DNA from: Alphaproteobacteria bacterium
GTDB taxonomy: Bacteria; Pseudomonadota; Alphaproteobacteria; Micropepsales; Micropepsaceae
NCBI GenBank assembly: GCA_003139615.1
Contig: PLJH01000027.1
Location: forward strand, 39,068 to 103,067
Direction: 5' to 3'
DNA length: 64,000 nt
In this document: piece after piece, positions 19,139 to 30,233 of the stretch
Layout: the number at the start of each line of letters is the position of its first letter
How positions within the stretch are numbered: the stretch's first letter is position 1
Program-made: the position numbers and the translations under genes
Notes under the pieces: generated by a model
Databases searched by the model: none
What the model saw: only the letters and a program-made list of their open reading frames with translations
Told to the model about the DNA's origin: nothing

Positions 19139-22126
19139 ATGCCCGCCAATGTCTTCACCATCGCGGCGGGCACAGCCTTTGCCGAAACGCTCGCGCGCGG
19201 CGTGATCGCACTAACGGGCGCAGACGATCCGCTCGTGCTCGCCGACGCGACGATCTTCCTACCCACACGGCGCGCGGTACGCACTCTCTCGGACGCTTTC
19301 GCGCGCGTGCTGGGCGGCGCGGCGCTCCTGCCGCAAATACGCCCGCTCGGCGACGTGGACGACGACGACTTCGCGTTCGATCCGGCCGGCGAAGACATGG
19401 CGCTGCCGTCGATTGCGCCCGTGCGCCAACGCCTGCTGATGGCGACGCTCGTGCAACGCTGGGATCGCGCAAAGGATAGAGGCTCGGCGCGACTGACATT
19501 CGCACAAGCCGCATCGCTCGCGCGCGGACTCGGCAGCTTTTTCGACGAGGTCGATACGCAGGAAGCCGACCTCGCCAATCTCGGTGCGCTTGCGCCGGAA
19601 TCCCTTGCCGCACATTGGGCCGAAGTGAAGGGCTTCCTCGAGTTCATGCGCGACGAATGGCCGAAGCTGCTTGCGGCGGAAGGCGCCATTGCGCCCGCGA
19701 TGCGCCGCCGCGCGGTCCTGGGCGCGCTGGCAGAGCGTCTCGAGAAAAAACCGCCTTCGGGCCCGGTTATCGCAGCGGGCACGACCGGCAGCATTCCGGC
19801 GACCGCGAGATTGCTTGGCGTAATTGCCCGGCTCGAGCACGGCGCGGTGGTGCTTCCCGGTCTCGACCGCGAACTCGACGAAGATAGCTGGAACGAGCTT
19901 GAACCCGGCCATCCGCAATACGGCATGAAACAGTTGCTTGCGCGCATCAGCGTCGCGCGCGAGGATGTGTGGGACTGGACGCCGACCGCACCTGTAAATT
20001 CTGCGCGCGAAACGCTTCTGCGCGAAACACTCCGCCCCGCGCCGACGACGGACGCATGGCGGGAGATCGCCGATCGCGGCAGCGGCGAAATCGAAAAGGG
20101 CCTCGATGGGCTCTCGCTTGTCGAGACCGCGCATCCGGGCGAAGAGGCCGCATCCGTTGCGCTGATATTGCGCGAAGCGCTCGAAATGTCGGGCCGCACA
20201 GCGGCGCTGGTGACGCCCGACCGCAATCTCGCACGACGCGTAGCAGCGGAATTGGGTCGCTGGAATATTGTCATCGACGATTCTGCCGGGCGTCCGCTCG
20301 CAAACACGCCGCCGGGAACGTTTCTCACACTACTCGCTGAAGCAGCCGTCGAACGGTTCGCACCCGTGCCGCTGCTCGCTCTTCTCAAGCACCCGCTCGC
20401 GTCCGGCGGCAAAGCGCCCGCAGATTTCCGGCGCAAGGTACGCGAACTCGACCGCTTCTGTCTGCGCGGGTCGCGCCCCGATCCGGGGCTCGAGGGCATC
20501 GAACGTGCGATTGCCACGGCCATCCACGAGGCGAAAGACAAGCCGCACGAAAATATCGTTGCGACGCTCAAGCCGTGGTTCGCCGGGATTGCAACGACGC
20601 TCAAGCCGCTCGCCTATGTTCTCGAAGCACAAGACGTCTCCATCGCGAATGCCGCGGCCGAACATGCATTGGTCGCTGAATCTTTGGCTGCCACCGATTT
20701 GGATACTGGCGCCGAACGATTGTGGCGCGGCGATGCCGGCACCGCTGCCGCAGCACTGATCGCGTCGCTCGAAGAAGAATCCGCAGGCCTTCCGACCATC
20801 GAGCCTGGTTCCTATCCCGTGCTCTTCCGGACACTCGCCGAGGAACGTGCGGTACGACCCGCCTATGGCCAGCATCCCCGCCTCGCCATTCTCGGCACGC
20901 AGGAAGCACGGCTGCAAAGCTTCGATGTGCTGGTGCTCGGCGGGCTCAATGAAGGTGCGTGGCCGCGTGCTGCTGCAGCCGATCCATGGCTGTCGCGACC
21001 GATGCGTACAAAATTGGGCCTCGAAGCGCCCGAGCGCGCCATTGGTCTGAGCGCCCACGATTTCGCAACACTCGCTGCTGGTCCGCGCGTTTTTCTCACC
21101 CGGGCGCTCAAATCGGAAGGTTCTCCCGCCACGCCTTCGCGTTGGCTGCAGCGATTGTTGCAGCTGACCAAGGGCCTCCGACTCGATGCGAAACTCAATA
21201 GTGCAGCGCGCTACGACGCTTTTGCCGCCGCCTTGGCGACGCCGGACACAGTCACGCGCATCCCTCGGCCTGAACCGCGGCCGCCGGTCGAAATCCGTCC
21301 GCGCAATCTGTCGGTCACCGAGATCGAAACCTGGCTGCGCGATCCTTATGCGATCTATGCCAAGCATGTTCTGAAGCTCAGGCCGCTCGATCCACTGGAC
21401 GCACCTGTCGGCCCGCTGGAGCGCGGCACAGCCATTCACGCAATCCTCGAGCGCTTTCTGCTTGAAAATGCCGACGCGATGCCGCCGGACGCCGAGGCGC
21501 AGCTGGTCGCGATCGCCCGCAGCGCGTTTCGTGAGGCCGCAATCCCGAAAGCGGCACTCGCGCTCTGGTGGCCGCGATTTCTGCGCGCCGCAAATTGGTT
21601 TGTCGGCGTCGAGCGCGAGCGGCGCGCGAGCATCCGACAATCCTTTGTCGAGATAAACGGGCGGCGGATATTCAAAAGCGCTGCTGGCGATTTTACCCTG
21701 CGCTGCCGGGCGGACCGTATCGATATCCTGACATCCGGCGGCGGATCGATTGTCGATTACAAAACGGGAGAACCGCCGAGCAAGAAGCAGGTGCGTGTCC
21801 TGCTCGCGCCGCAATTGCCGCTTGAGGGCGCGATCCTGGCGGAAGGCGGCTTCGCGGAAATCGGCAAGCTCGCACCGAGCGAACTTCTTTACATCCGCTT
21901 TGGCGGCGGCGAAGAACCGGGCGAAGTGCGCGACGTGTCCGATGATACGATTGCGCTCGTGCAAAAAGCCGAGCAACAACTTGCTGGCCGTATTGCGGCC
22001 TTCGACGATCCCGACACGCCCTATCTGCCCCGCATCAAACCCTACCGCGCCGATATGCCGGGCGATTACGACCATCTTTCGCGGGTGCGCGAATGGTCGC
22101 TCGCGGGATGGGAGCCGGAAGAATGA
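19139..22126 (+). CDS. addB: Double-strand break repair protein AddB
   Basis: A 995-residue subunit of the AddAB helicase-nuclease that resects double-strand breaks for RecA. The N-terminal UvrD-like part lacks a convincing Walker A, as in alphaproteobacterial AddB. A PD-(D/E)XK nuclease sits at the C-terminus (IVDYKTGEPPSKKQ, preceded by the FTLRCRADRID strand). I see only two cysteines, so the Fe-S cluster of Bacillus AddB is absent. It is followed by addA with an ATGA overlap. Confidence 0.92.
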   Translation: MPANVFTIAAGTAFAETLARGVIALTGADDPLVLADATIFLPTRRAVRTLSDAFARVLGGAALLPQIRPLGDVDDDDFAFDPAGEDMALPSIAPVRQRLLMATLVQRWDRAKDRGSARLTFAQAASLARGLGSFFDEVDTQEADLANLGALAPESLAAHWAEVKGFLEFMRDEWPKLLAAEGAIAPAMRRRAVLGALAERLEKKPPSGPVIAAGTTGSIPATARLLGVIARLEHGAVVLPGLDRELDEDSWNELEPGHPQYGMKQLLARISVAREDVWDWTPTAPVNSARETLLRETLRPAPTTDAWREIADRGSGEIEKGLDGLSLVETAHPGEEAASVALILREALEMSGRTAALVTPDRNLARRVAAELGRWNIVIDDSAGRPLANTPPGTFLTLLAEAAVERFAPVPLLALLKHPLASGGKAPADFRRKVRELDRFCLRGSRPDPGLEGIERAIATAIHEAKDKPHENIVATLKPWFAGIATTLKPLAYVLEAQDVSIANAAAEHALVAESLAATDLDTGAERLWRGDAGTAAAALIASLEEESAGLPTIEPGSYPVLFRTLAEERAVRPAYGQHPRLAILGTQEARLQSFDVLVLGGLNEGAWPRAAAADPWLSRPMRTKLGLEAPERAIGLSAHDFATLAAGPRVFLTRALKSEGSPATPSRWLQRLLQLTKGLRLDAKLNSAARYDAFAAALATPDTVTRIPRPEPRPPVEIRPRNLSVTEIETWLRDPYAIYAKHVLKLRPLDPLDAPVGPLERGTAIHAILERFLLENADAMPPDAEAQLVAIARSAFREAAIPKAALALWWPRFLRAANWFVGVERERRASIRQSFVEINGRRIFKSAAGDFTLRCRADRIDILTSGGGSIVDYKTGEPPSKKQVRVLLAPQLPLEGAILAEGGFAEIGKLAPSELLYIRFGGGEEPGEVRDVSDDTIALVQKAEQQLAGRIAAFDDPDTPYLPRIKPYRADMPGDYDHLSRVREWSLAGWEPEE

Positions 22127-25100
22127 CTGCGTCGCTCGATTCCCGCGCTGCTTCCGATCCCACACGTTCCGCCTGGGTGTCGGCCAATGCAGGGGCGGGT
22201 AAGACTTATACGCTCGCCAATCGCGTGGCACGGCTGTTGCTCGCAAAAGCAGCGCCCCAACATATTCTCTGCCTCACCTACACAAAAGCCGCAGCAGCAG
22301 AGATGGCTGGGCGGCTGTTCGAGCAACTCGGCCAATGGTCGATGGCGAATGATGCAGAGCTCGCGCAACGCATTGCCGACATCGGCGCACCGCCAAGCGA
22401 CGCAGAGGGCCTGAAGGAAGCGCGGCGCTTGTTTGCGAAAGCACTTGAGACGCCGGGCGGCCTCAAGATCCAGACCATCCATGCGTTCTGCCAATATCTG
22501 CTTGCACGCTTTCCTCTGGAAGCGGGTGTCCCACCTGCGTTCCGGGTGCTCGACGACCAGACCGCGCGCGAACTGCGCGACGAGGCACGCCAGCGCGTCC
22601 TCGAGCGGGCCGGTTCCGGCGACGACGTGCTCGCGAAGGCGGCCGCGCATCTCGTCACGCATGCCAGCGAATCCCGGCTGCAGCAGATTCTCGACGGCGC
22701 GTTGGGCGGTGACCGGCGCAAATTCGAGCGGTTTCTGTCGTCGCTGCCGGAGATTGATGGCGCGATAGGGCAAGCCATTCGTCGTGCGCATGGCGCCGGC
22801 TTGGACGACACGTGCGAAGGCATTGACGCGGAATTCTGCGGCGCAATGAAAGGCGAAGACGCGCGGCTACGGGACATCGTGAGCTGGCTGGCAAGTGGAA
22901 CCAAGACCGATAGTAAGCGCGCGGATATCTTGCTGCGCGCGATCGAAGCCGGAACTTTCGCGAATTATCGAAAGACGTTTCTCACCGGCGAGGGACATCG
23001 CTTCGCGACACTGGCTACAAAGAAACTGACGGATGCGCGACCGGACTTGCTCCAGTACTACGAATCGATCTCCGAGCAGTTCGTTGCCGCGGAGGAACGG
23101 TTCCGCGCCGCCCACGCCGCATCGCTGGCCGAGGCGGCACTCACACTTGCGAATGCAGCGCTGCATGAATATGCCGCCGCGAAACGAGCCCGCGGCGTGC
23201 TCGACTATGACGACCTCATCATCGCCACTTTGCGGCTTCTCGAACGCGACGAGGCATCCGGCTGGGTGCTGTACAAGCTCGATGGCGGCCTCGACCATAT
23301 CCTGATAGACGAAGCGCAGGATACCAGCCCCGAGCAATGGAACATCGTCCGCAAGCTCACCGAAGAATTCTTTGCGGGCAAAGGCGCGCGCGACGACGTG
23401 CGCGAAATCCGCACGATCTTCGCGGTTGGCGACGAGAAACAATCCATTTTCAGCTTCCAGGGTGCCGATCCTGCGCAATTCGACATCAACCGCACGCTGT
23501 TCGAGAACCGCGCCGCCGAAAACTCTTTCGTCGATGTGCAACTTCCCATATCGCGCCGCTCCGCGCCGCAAATCCTGCAATTCGTCGACGAAGTGTTTTC
23601 CGATCCCTCCGCACGCGACGGCGTTACCTCGTCCGGCGTCAATGTCGCGCATCAGGCGCACCGCGCCGATGCCAAAGGCCGCGTCGAATTCTGGCCCGCG
23701 CTGAGCCCGTCCAAGACACCTGAACCGGACTACTGGCTGCCGGTCGATGTTGAGTCGGAAGCGAGCCCGGTCGTGCGGCTTGCCGATCGCGTCGCAAGCC
23801 AGATCAAGACCTGGACCGACGGGCGCACGCGCCTGCCCGGCCACGATAAACCCATTAGCCCCGGCGACATCATGGTGCTGATGCCCCGCCGCGAACCTTT
23901 CGCGAGCGAATTGATCCGTCAGCTCAAACGGCGCGGCATTCCGGTTGCCGGTGCGGACCGCATCAAGCTTCAGAACCAGATCGCCGTGATGGATCTGGTC
24001 GCGCTGGGCCGCTTCGCATTGTTGCCGGAAGACGATCTCAATCTTGCGGCGTTGCTGCGCTCGCCGCTGATCGGCATTGATGAGGAACAATTGTTCGCGC
24101 TGAGCGCATCGCGCAAAGGCCTGTTGTGGCACGAGCTGTCCGACCGCTGCGGCGAAATTGCGTCCTTCGCGTTCGCGCACGACTTTCTCACCGAATGTCT
24201 GGCGCGCGCGGATTTCGCACCGCCTTACGAATTCTTTGCACATGTGCTGGCTGCGCGCGGCATGCGCCAGCGCCTGCTCGCGCGCCTCGGCTCCGAGGCG
24301 AACGATGCGATCGATGAATTTCTGTCACTGGCCCTCGCCTATGAAGGCCTCAACACGCCTTCGCTCGAAGGATTTCTGCACTGGATCGAGCGCGGCGACG
24401 CCGAGATCAAGCGCGATATGGAGCGCGGGCGCGACGAAGTGCGTGTGATGACGGTGCACGGCGCCAAGGGGCTCGAAGCCGATATCGTGATCCTGCCGGA
24501 TACGACGTCACTGCCCGACCCGCCAGGCAAGCGTGGCGATCTTCTGTACACGGACAAAGGTGTCGTCTATCCGGTCACCGATCGCGAAGCGCCGGCCGCC
24601 GTGAAGGTCGCAAAGGCCGAAGCAGCAATGGAGGCGCTGAAGGAACATCGCCGCCTCCTGTATGTGGCGCTGACGCGCGCCAAGGACTTTCTCTATGTCT
24701 GCGGTTTCGAGAACAAGAACGGCGTCAAGCCGGGTTCGTGGTACGAACTGGCACAACGCGCCGCACAATCGCTGGGCAAGACCATCGTGCAAGGCGACGC
24801 AACCTTGCGCGTAGTCGGCGACGCTGGGATGGAAGCCGCCTCGCCGGCGCAAATACCTGATGCGCCTCGTATCGCTTTGCCGGACTGGGCGCTCATAGAA
24901 CCCAAACCCGAGCACGTCACATCGCGTCTGATCCGCCCCTCCGATGCGGCGGGATTGGAGGAGCCCGGTGTCTTTTCGCCCGCAGGTCCCAAAGCCGCCG
25001 CGCGCTTCCGGCGCGGCCAACTCGTCCACACGCTGTTGGCAAGGTTGCCGGATATTGCACCGGAGCATCGGCGCGATGCGGCTCTGAAATACCTCGCGGC

Positions 25101-25539
25101 CCGCAACGTGCCGCCGGAAGACGCAGCCGGGCTCACCGACGAAACCCTGGCCGTGATTTCCGATCCGCGCTTTGCGTCAGCCTTCGCGGCCACTGCGCGC
25201 GCTGAAGTCGCAATCGTCGCGGACCTGCCGGAACTCGGCTTCGGCGCGCGCGCGAGTGGCCGCATCGACCGGCTGGCCGTGTCGGCGAACGAGGTTCTGG
25301 CAATCGATTTCAAGACCAACCGGCCGCCTCCGGAGCGGGTCGAGGATGTCCCGGCGCTCTATCGCAGCCAAATGGCGCTCTACCGCGCCGCACTCGCCAA
25401 GGTGTTTCCCGGGCGTCGAATCGCCTGCGCGCTGATCTGGACCGAAGGCCCCCGGCTGATGGCGCTTCCCGATGCCCTTCTCGACGCGGAAACAGCGCAT
25501 ATTCGCGCACGCCTTGACCCTGGGGGGCACGGTTCCTAG
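22123..25539 (+). CDS. addA: Double-strand break repair helicase AddA
   Basis: A 1138-residue UvrD/RecB-type helicase with a C-terminal nuclease. Walker A is SANAGAGKTYTLANRVARLL near the N-terminus and motif Ia is LCLTYTKAAAAEM. Walker B is ILIDEAQDTSPEQW, motif V/VI includes VMTVHGAKGLEADIV and LLYVALTRAKDFLYV, and the nuclease motif is VLAIDFKTNRPPP. ATG 22123 overlaps the addB stop; an in-frame start at 22093 lies inside addB. It works with AddB at broken ends and recognises Chi-like sites. Confidence 0.95.
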   Translation: MTASLDSRAASDPTRSAWVSANAGAGKTYTLANRVARLLLAKAAPQHILCLTYTKAAAAEMAGRLFEQLGQWSMANDAELAQRIADIGAPPSDAEGLKEARRLFAKALETPGGLKIQTIHAFCQYLLARFPLEAGVPPAFRVLDDQTARELRDEARQRVLERAGSGDDVLAKAAAHLVTHASESRLQQILDGALGGDRRKFERFLSSLPEIDGAIGQAIRRAHGAGLDDTCEGIDAEFCGAMKGEDARLRDIVSWLASGTKTDSKRADILLRAIEAGTFANYRKTFLTGEGHRFATLATKKLTDARPDLLQYYESISEQFVAAEERFRAAHAASLAEAALTLANAALHEYAAAKRARGVLDYDDLIIATLRLLERDEASGWVLYKLDGGLDHILIDEAQDTSPEQWNIVRKLTEEFFAGKGARDDVREIRTIFAVGDEKQSIFSFQGADPAQFDINRTLFENRAAENSFVDVQLPISRRSAPQILQFVDEVFSDPSARDGVTSSGVNVAHQAHRADAKGRVEFWPALSPSKTPEPDYWLPVDVESEASPVVRLADRVASQIKTWTDGRTRLPGHDKPISPGDIMVLMPRREPFASELIRQLKRRGIPVAGADRIKLQNQIAVMDLVALGRFALLPEDDLNLAALLRSPLIGIDEEQLFALSASRKGLLWHELSDRCGEIASFAFAHDFLTECLARADFAPPYEFFAHVLAARGMRQRLLARLGSEANDAIDEFLSLALAYEGLNTPSLEGFLHWIERGDAEIKRDMERGRDEVRVMTVHGAKGLEADIVILPDTTSLPDPPGKRGDLLYTDKGVVYPVTDREAPAAVKVAKAEAAMEALKEHRRLLYVALTRAKDFLYVCGFENKNGVKPGSWYELAQRAAQSLGKTIVQGDATLRVVGDAGMEAASPAQIPDAPRIALPDWALIEPKPEHVTSRLIRPSDAAGLEEPGVFSPAGPKAAARFRRGQLVHTLLARLPDIAPEHRRDAALKYLAARNVPPEDAAGLTDETLAVISDPRFASAFAATARAEVAIVADLPELGFGARASGRIDRLAVSANEVLAIDFKTNRPPPERVEDVPALYRSQMALYRAALAKVFPGRRIACALIWTEGPRLMALPDALLDAETAHIRARLDPGGHGS

Positions 25540-25579
25540 ATTCATTCGGACAAGGCACCTCGTTACCAAGGATCACTTC

Positions 25580-25939
25580 ATGTCAGCGCCCATCAAGGTC
25601 TCGGATGCGTCGTTCCAAGCCGACGTCCTCAACTCGAAAAATCCCGTCGTTGTGGATTTCTGGGCGGAATGGTGCGGACCCTGCCGCATGATTGCGCCCG
25701 CGCTCGAGGAACTCGCAGGCGAACTCGAAGGCAAGGTGACGGTCGCCAAGGTCAATATCGACGAGAACCCGAATATCCCGACGAAATACGGCGTACGCGG
25801 CGTGCCCACCTTGATGATTTTCCATCAGGGCCAGGTTGCCGCCACCAAGGTCGGCGCGCTGCCGAAGTCGAAAATCAAGGAATGGATCGAATCCTCGATC
25901 GATCAGCCGTTTTCGGCGAGAACAACTCCAGCAAGATAA
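25580..25939 (+). CDS. trxA: Thioredoxin
   Basis: A 119-residue thioredoxin. The redox motif WCGPC has Cys32 and Cys35, followed by the cis-proline loop VRGVPTLMIF. ATG 25580 gives the normal N-terminus. It acts as a cytoplasmic disulfide reductant. The last 37 bases overlap the 3' end of folC on the opposite strand, giving a short C-terminal extension (SARTTPAR) that is encoded by folC-antisense DNA. Confidence 0.95.
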   Translation: MSAPIKVSDASFQADVLNSKNPVVVDFWAEWCGPCRMIAPALEELAGELEGKVTVAKVNIDENPNIPTKYGVRGVPTLMIFHQGQVAATKVGALPKSKIKEWIESSIDQPFSARTTPAR

Positions 25940-27219
25940 AGCGAGCCGCAGATCAGGATGCGTGGCGGCCCTTCGCCGGGTCTCGCGCGCGACCATGCTG
26001 CCACCTGCATCATCGCATCTTCGAGATCGTCTGCCGGGCTCGCGTCGAGCCCACTTGCGCGCGCGGCGTCGTATAACCCGCCGGCGCCAAGGCTCGCCGC
26101 TTCGCCTTCGATCGGCACCGTTGTCACGTGCCGCGCCAGGCCCTTGAACGACGACAGGAATCCAACTGCGTCTTTCGTCTTCAACATGCCGCAAATAAGA
26201 TAGAGCGGCTTCTCCGCCTTCTCCTCGAAATCGGCCATCGCGCGCGCGACGGCCGCACCGCCATGCGGATTGTGGCCGCCGTCGAGCCAGACTTCCGCGC
26301 CCTTGGGCGCCGCATCGATCAATGGCCCGTGCGAGAGGCGCTGCAGCCGCGCCGGCCATTCGACAGTCCTGAGACCGCGTTCGATGGCGTCATCCCTGCC
26401 CCAGCCGCCGCCCCCTCGCCGCAGCGCCGCAATTGCAACGGCGGCATTCTCGATCTGATGGCGGCCTGCAAGCCGCGGCATCGGCAAATCGAGCAAACTC
26501 TCGGTGTCCTGATAGACCAGCCGGCCGTGTTCCTGATGAGCGAAGAAATCCTGGCCGAACGCATAGAACGGAGCACTCAATGCGTCCGCACGTCGCGAGA
26601 TCACGTCGCCGGGAATATCTTCCTGGGGGCCGACAATGACAGGCACGCCGGATTTTATGATGCCGGCCTTTTCGGCCGCGATGTCGGCAATCGAGGTCCC
26701 GAGAAATTCCTGATGGTCGAGACCGACGGGCGTAATCACGGTCACGCGCGGCCGCGCGATCACGTTCGTCGCATCGTATTTGCCGCCGAGTCCCACTTCC
26801 AGCACGAGCGCATCGGCGGGATGACGCGAGAACGCGAGCAACGCAGCTGCCGTCGTGATCTCAAAAAAAGTGATCGGCGCGCCGTCATTGACTCGCTCAC
26901 ATTCCGCGAGCGTGGCCGACAATTCGCCTTCACTGATCAACTGGCCCGCAAGCCGGATTCGCTCGTGATAATGGACGAGATGGGGTGACGTATACACATG
27001 CACGCGCAGCCCCTGCGCCTCGAGGATGGCGCGCGAGAAGGCACACACCGATCCCTTGCCGTTCGTGCCCGCCACATGGATGACCGGCGGCAGTTTGCGT
27101 TCGGGATGACCAAGCTGTCCCAGCAGGCGCTCGATGCGGTCGAGCACAAGATCGATGCGCTTGGGATGGAGTGCCAGAAGCCGTTCGAGGATTGCGCCGC
27201 TTCTCGCGTCGACGCTCAT
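25903..27219 (-). CDS. folC: Folylpolyglutamate / dihydrofolate synthase
   Basis: A 438-residue Mur-ligase-family enzyme that adds glutamate to dihydropteroate and to folates. The P-loop is [14 protein letters not shown], followed by the omega-loop region [15 protein letters not shown] and the carbamoylated-lysine region. The C-terminal domain contains [10 protein letters not shown]. Its start overlaps the accD stop (ATGA), the conserved accD-folC arrangement. Its 3' end overlaps trxA convergently. Confidence 0.95.
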   Translation of the reverse strand: MSVDARSGAILERLLALHPKRIDLVLDRIERLLGQLGHPERKLPPVIHVAGTNGKGSVCAFSRAILEAQGLRVHVYTSPHLVHYHERIRLAGQLISEGELSATLAECERVNDGAPITFFEITTAAALLAFSRHPADALVLEVGLGGKYDATNVIARPRVTVITPVGLDHQEFLGTSIADIAAEKAGIIKSGVPVIVGPQEDIPGDVISRRADALSAPFYAFGQDFFAHQEHGRLVYQDTESLLDLPMPRLAGRHQIENAAVAIAALRRGGGGWGRDDAIERGLRTVEWPARLQRLSHGPLIDAAPKGAEVWLDGGHNPHGGAAVARAMADFEEKAEKPLYLICGMLKTKDAVGFLSSFKGLARHVTTVPIEGEAASLGAGGLYDAARASGLDASPADDLEDAMMQVAAWSRARPGEGPPRILICGSLYLAGVVLAENG

Positions 27220-28178
27220 GTACCTGTCTGTGCGCGGCCGTTGCCGCTGCCGTTCACTTTGGGCGCCGTGGGTCGCGTCGGATTGGCGCTGATTGTCAGC
27301 GGTGCAGAGCGCGTTTTAGGCCGAGGGCGCTTCATGATCAGGTGAAGCAGGCGTGACAGAGTTGCGCGCAATTCGTGGCGATGCACGACCATATCGACCA
27401 TGCCGTGATCGAGGAGATATTCCGCGCGCTGGAATCCGTCGGGAAGCCGCTCGCGAATCGTTTGCGCGATCACGCGCTGGCCGGTGAAGCCGATGAGCGC
27501 GCCCGGCTCCGCAATCTGCACATCGCCCAGCATCGCGTATGACGCGCTGACGCCGCCCGTTGTGGGATCGGTGAGGACGACGATGTAGGGCAATCCCGCT
27601 TCACGCAGCAGGTCCACGCCGATCGTCACGCGCGGCATCTGCATGAGCGACAGAATGCCTTCCTGCATGCGGGCGCCACCGGACGACACAAAAAGAATGA
27701 ACGGACGGCGTTCGGCGACGGCCGCCTGCATGCCGAGCACGAGGGACTCGCCCACAGCCATTCCCAGCGAACCGCCAAGAAAATCGAAGGGCTGCACGGC
27801 GACCATCACAGGCAAGCCATCGATCGTGCCGCGCGCAACCGACAATGCTTCCTGTCGGCCCGTCTTGCTGCGAGCGTCCTTCAGACGGTCTGCATAGCGG
27901 CGTTCGTCGCGAAAGCGCAGGGGATCGGCGATCACTTCGGGCTGCGGCATTTCCTCGAACACGCCTGCATCGCAAATAGACGCGAACCGCTCCTTGGGGC
28001 CGATGCGCATGTGATAGCCGCATTGGGGGCACACATTCTGCGCCGCCTCGAGGTCGCGGTGGAACAGCATGTCTCCGCAGGCGGGACACTTCTTCCAGAG
28101 ATTCTCGGGCGTGTCGGCACCGCGGCCTGCCATGAGGCTCTTGATGCGCGGCCGGACGAAATTGGCGATCCAATTCAT
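27216..28178 (-). CDS. accD: Acetyl-CoA carboxylase carboxyltransferase beta subunit
   Basis: A 320-residue subunit that with AccA transfers the carboxyl group from biotin to acetyl-CoA, the first step of fatty-acid synthesis. An N-terminal zinc ribbon uses Cys31, Cys34, Cys50 and Cys53. The carboxylase core contains [12 protein letters not shown] and [15 protein letters not shown]. It starts four bases after trpA. AccA is not in the window. The C-terminal tail beyond about 290 is low complexity. Confidence 0.96.
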   Translation of the reverse strand: MNWIANFVRPRIKSLMAGRGADTPENLWKKCPACGDMLFHRDLEAAQNVCPQCGYHMRIGPKERFASICDAGVFEEMPQPEVIADPLRFRDERRYADRLKDARSKTGRQEALSVARGTIDGLPVMVAVQPFDFLGGSLGMAVGESLVLGMQAAVAERRPFILFVSSGGARMQEGILSLMQMPRVTIGVDLLREAGLPYIVVLTDPTTGGVSASYAMLGDVQIAEPGALIGFTGQRVIAQTIRERLPDGFQRAEYLLDHGMVDMVVHRHELRATLSRLLHLIMKRPRPKTRSAPLTISANPTRPTAPKVNGSGNGRAQTGT

Positions 28179-28182
28179 GAGT

Positions 28183-29019
28183 CTACTCTACCACGGGCTC
28201 GTGGCGGGCTGCATGCACTGAATCCGCCAATGACGCACAGAAATTCACCACGTTCTCCACCAAAGCGGCCTTTGCGGGACCGGAATGCACGGCTTCGGCC
28301 ATCAGCGAGACGATGGCGGAACCCACCACCGCCCCATCGGCAAAATGCGCAATTTCCGCGGCTTGTTCCGGCGTTTTGATTCCGAAGCCAACCACGCACG
28401 GTATCTGGGAATGCGCCTTCACTTTGGCAACTGCTTCGCGGACGGCGGCGGCCGAAAAGGTCTTGGTGCCCGTCACGCCCGCAATCGAGACATAATAGAG
28501 GAACCCGCTGGCGCCGTTGAGAATCGCGGGCAGGCGCCTGGCGTCGGTGGTCGGCGCAGCAAGCCGGACGACATCGAGCCCCTGGGCGGCGGCGGGCACG
28601 CGCAACACCTCGTCTTCTTCCGGCGGCAGATCGACCGTGATCAGGCCGTCAACGCCCGCGGCTGCGGCATCCCTGGCAAAGCGTGCGGTGCCGTAGCGAT
28701 GGATCGGGTTGTAGTAGCCCATTAGCACTATCGGGGTCGTCGCGTTCTTGCGGCGGAAACGTTGCACCAGATCGAGCGTCTTCGAAAGCGTCATCCCCCC
28801 CTGCAGGGCACGCAGCGACGACGCCTGGATCGCAGGGCCGTCAGCCATCGGATCGGAGAACGGCACACCGAGTTCGATCAGGTCGGCGCCGGCTTTCGGC
28901 AATCTTTCGAGAATGGCGAATGTCGTATCCGCATCGGGATCCCCGGCGGTGATGAACGGCACAAAGGCCGCCCGATTGGCCTTGCGAAGTTCGGCGAAGC
29001 GGGCCGCGATCCGGCTCAT
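28183..29019 (-). CDS. trpA: Tryptophan synthase alpha subunit
   Basis: A 278-residue TIM barrel that cleaves indole-3-glycerol phosphate to indole. The catalytic glutamate is in [16 protein letters not shown] and the second catalytic Asp in [11 protein letters not shown]. Phosphate-binding loops near GFGIKTPEQ and GAVVGSAIV are visible. Its start overlaps the trpB stop by four bases, coupling synthesis of the two subunits. Confidence 0.97.
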   Translation of the reverse strand: MSRIAARFAELRKANRAAFVPFITAGDPDADTTFAILERLPKAGADLIELGVPFSDPMADGPAIQASSLRALQGGMTLSKTLDLVQRFRRKNATTPIVLMGYYNPIHRYGTARFARDAAAAGVDGLITVDLPPEEDEVLRVPAAAQGLDVVRLAAPTTDARRLPAILNGASGFLYYVSIAGVTGTKTFSAAAVREAVAKVKAHSQIPCVVGFGIKTPEQAAEIAHFADGAVVGSAIVSLMAEAVHSGPAKAALVENVVNFCASLADSVHAARHEPVVE

Positions 29020-30233
29020 AACTTTTCGCCCAAAGCAGCCGCGGCTGTGAACACATCCTTGTCGCCGCGACCCGAGAGCGTGACAACGATGATCTGATCC
29101 TTTGCCATGCGCGGTGCGACCCGCATGACATGTGCGATCGCATGCGACGGCTCCAGCGCTGGAATGATTCCCTCAAGCCGGCCCAACGCCATGAACGCTT
29201 CCATCGCATCGCGATCCGTTGCGGAGAAGTATTTCACACGTCCCTGATCTTTGAGCCAGGAATGTTCGGGGCCGACGCCCGGATAATCCAGACCGGCCGA
29301 AATCGAATGCGCTTCCAGAATCTGTCCGTCGCGGTCCTGCAGCAGATAACTGCGCGCGCCATGCAATACACCCGGCGAGCCCTTGGTGAGCGTCGCGGCA
29401 TGGCGTTGGGTTTCGACGCCATCGCCGGCGGCTTCCACACCGTGAATTTCGACATCCGGATCGTCGAGGAACGGATGGAACATGCCGATGGCATTAGAGC
29501 CGCCGCCCACGCAGGCCACGACCAGATCGGGCAAGCGCTTTTCCGCTTCGAGAATCTGCACGCGCGTCTCGTTGCCGATCACGGTCTGGAAATCGCGTAC
29601 GATCTGCGGATAGGGATGCGGGCCGGCTGCCGAGCCGATGATGTAAAACGTGTCTTCCACATTGGCGACCCAATCGCGCAACGCCTCGTTCATTGCATCC
29701 TTGAGCGTGCGCGAGCCCGATGTCACGGGTCGCACTTCCGCGCCCAGCAAATTCATGCGGAACACATTGGGTTTCTGCCGCTCGATATCGACTTCACCCA
29801 TATAAACGATGCAGGGAAGACCGAAGCGCGCAGCGACTGTCGCTGTCGCGACGCCGTGCTGGCCCGCACCCGTCTCCGCGATAATGCGCGTCTTGCCCAT
29901 GCGCCGCGCGAGCAGAATCTGCCCGAGGCAATTGTTGATCTTGTGCGCGCCGGTGTGATTGAGGTCTTCGCGCTTGAGATAAATTTTCGCGCCGCCGAGC
30001 TTTTCGGTGAGCCGCGCGGCGAAATAAAGCGCACTCGGGCGTCCGACGTAGTGCTTCAGAAGCCCGTCGAGCTCCGTCTTGAACGCATCGTCTTTCTTTG
30101 CCGCCTCGTAGGCCTTCTCGAGATCGAGCACGAGCGGCATCAATGTTTCGGCGACGAAGCGACCGCCATAGGCGCCGAAATGCCCCTCCATATCGGGCCC
30201 GGTGCGCCAGCTGTTGGGCGGAACGCCGCTCAT
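29016..30233 (-). CDS. trpB: Tryptophan synthase beta subunit
   Basis: A 405-residue PLP enzyme that condenses indole with serine. The PLP lysine is Lys98 in [10 protein letters not shown]. The glycine-rich phosphate loop is [11 protein letters not shown]. The N-terminus [13 protein letters not shown] is family-typical. It overlaps trpF upstream and trpA downstream by four bases each, giving a compact trpFBA operon. Confidence 0.97.
   Translation of the reverse strand: MSGVPPNSWRTGPDMEGHFGAYGGRFVAETLMPLVLDLEKAYEAAKKDDAFKTELDGLLKHYVGRPSALYFAARLTEKLGGAKIYLKREDLNHTGAHKINNCLGQILLARRMGKTRIIAETGAGQHGVATATVAARFGLPCIVYMGEVDIERQKPNVFRMNLLGAEVRPVTSGSRTLKDAMNEALRDWVANVEDTFYIIGSAAGPHPYPQIVRDFQTVIGNETRVQILEAEKRLPDLVVACVGGGSNAIGMFHPFLDDPDVEIHGVEAAGDGVETQRHAATLTKGSPGVLHGARSYLLQDRDGQILEAHSISAGLDYPGVGPEHSWLKDQGRVKYFSATDRDAMEAFMALGRLEGIIPALEPSHAIAHVMRVAPRMAKDQIIVVTLSGRGDKDVFTAAAALGEKL

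Noticed and set aside
18295..20604. 769-codon minus-strand frame over murU/addB
   Set aside because: Antisense shadow; serine/arginine-rich composition and no conserved motif.
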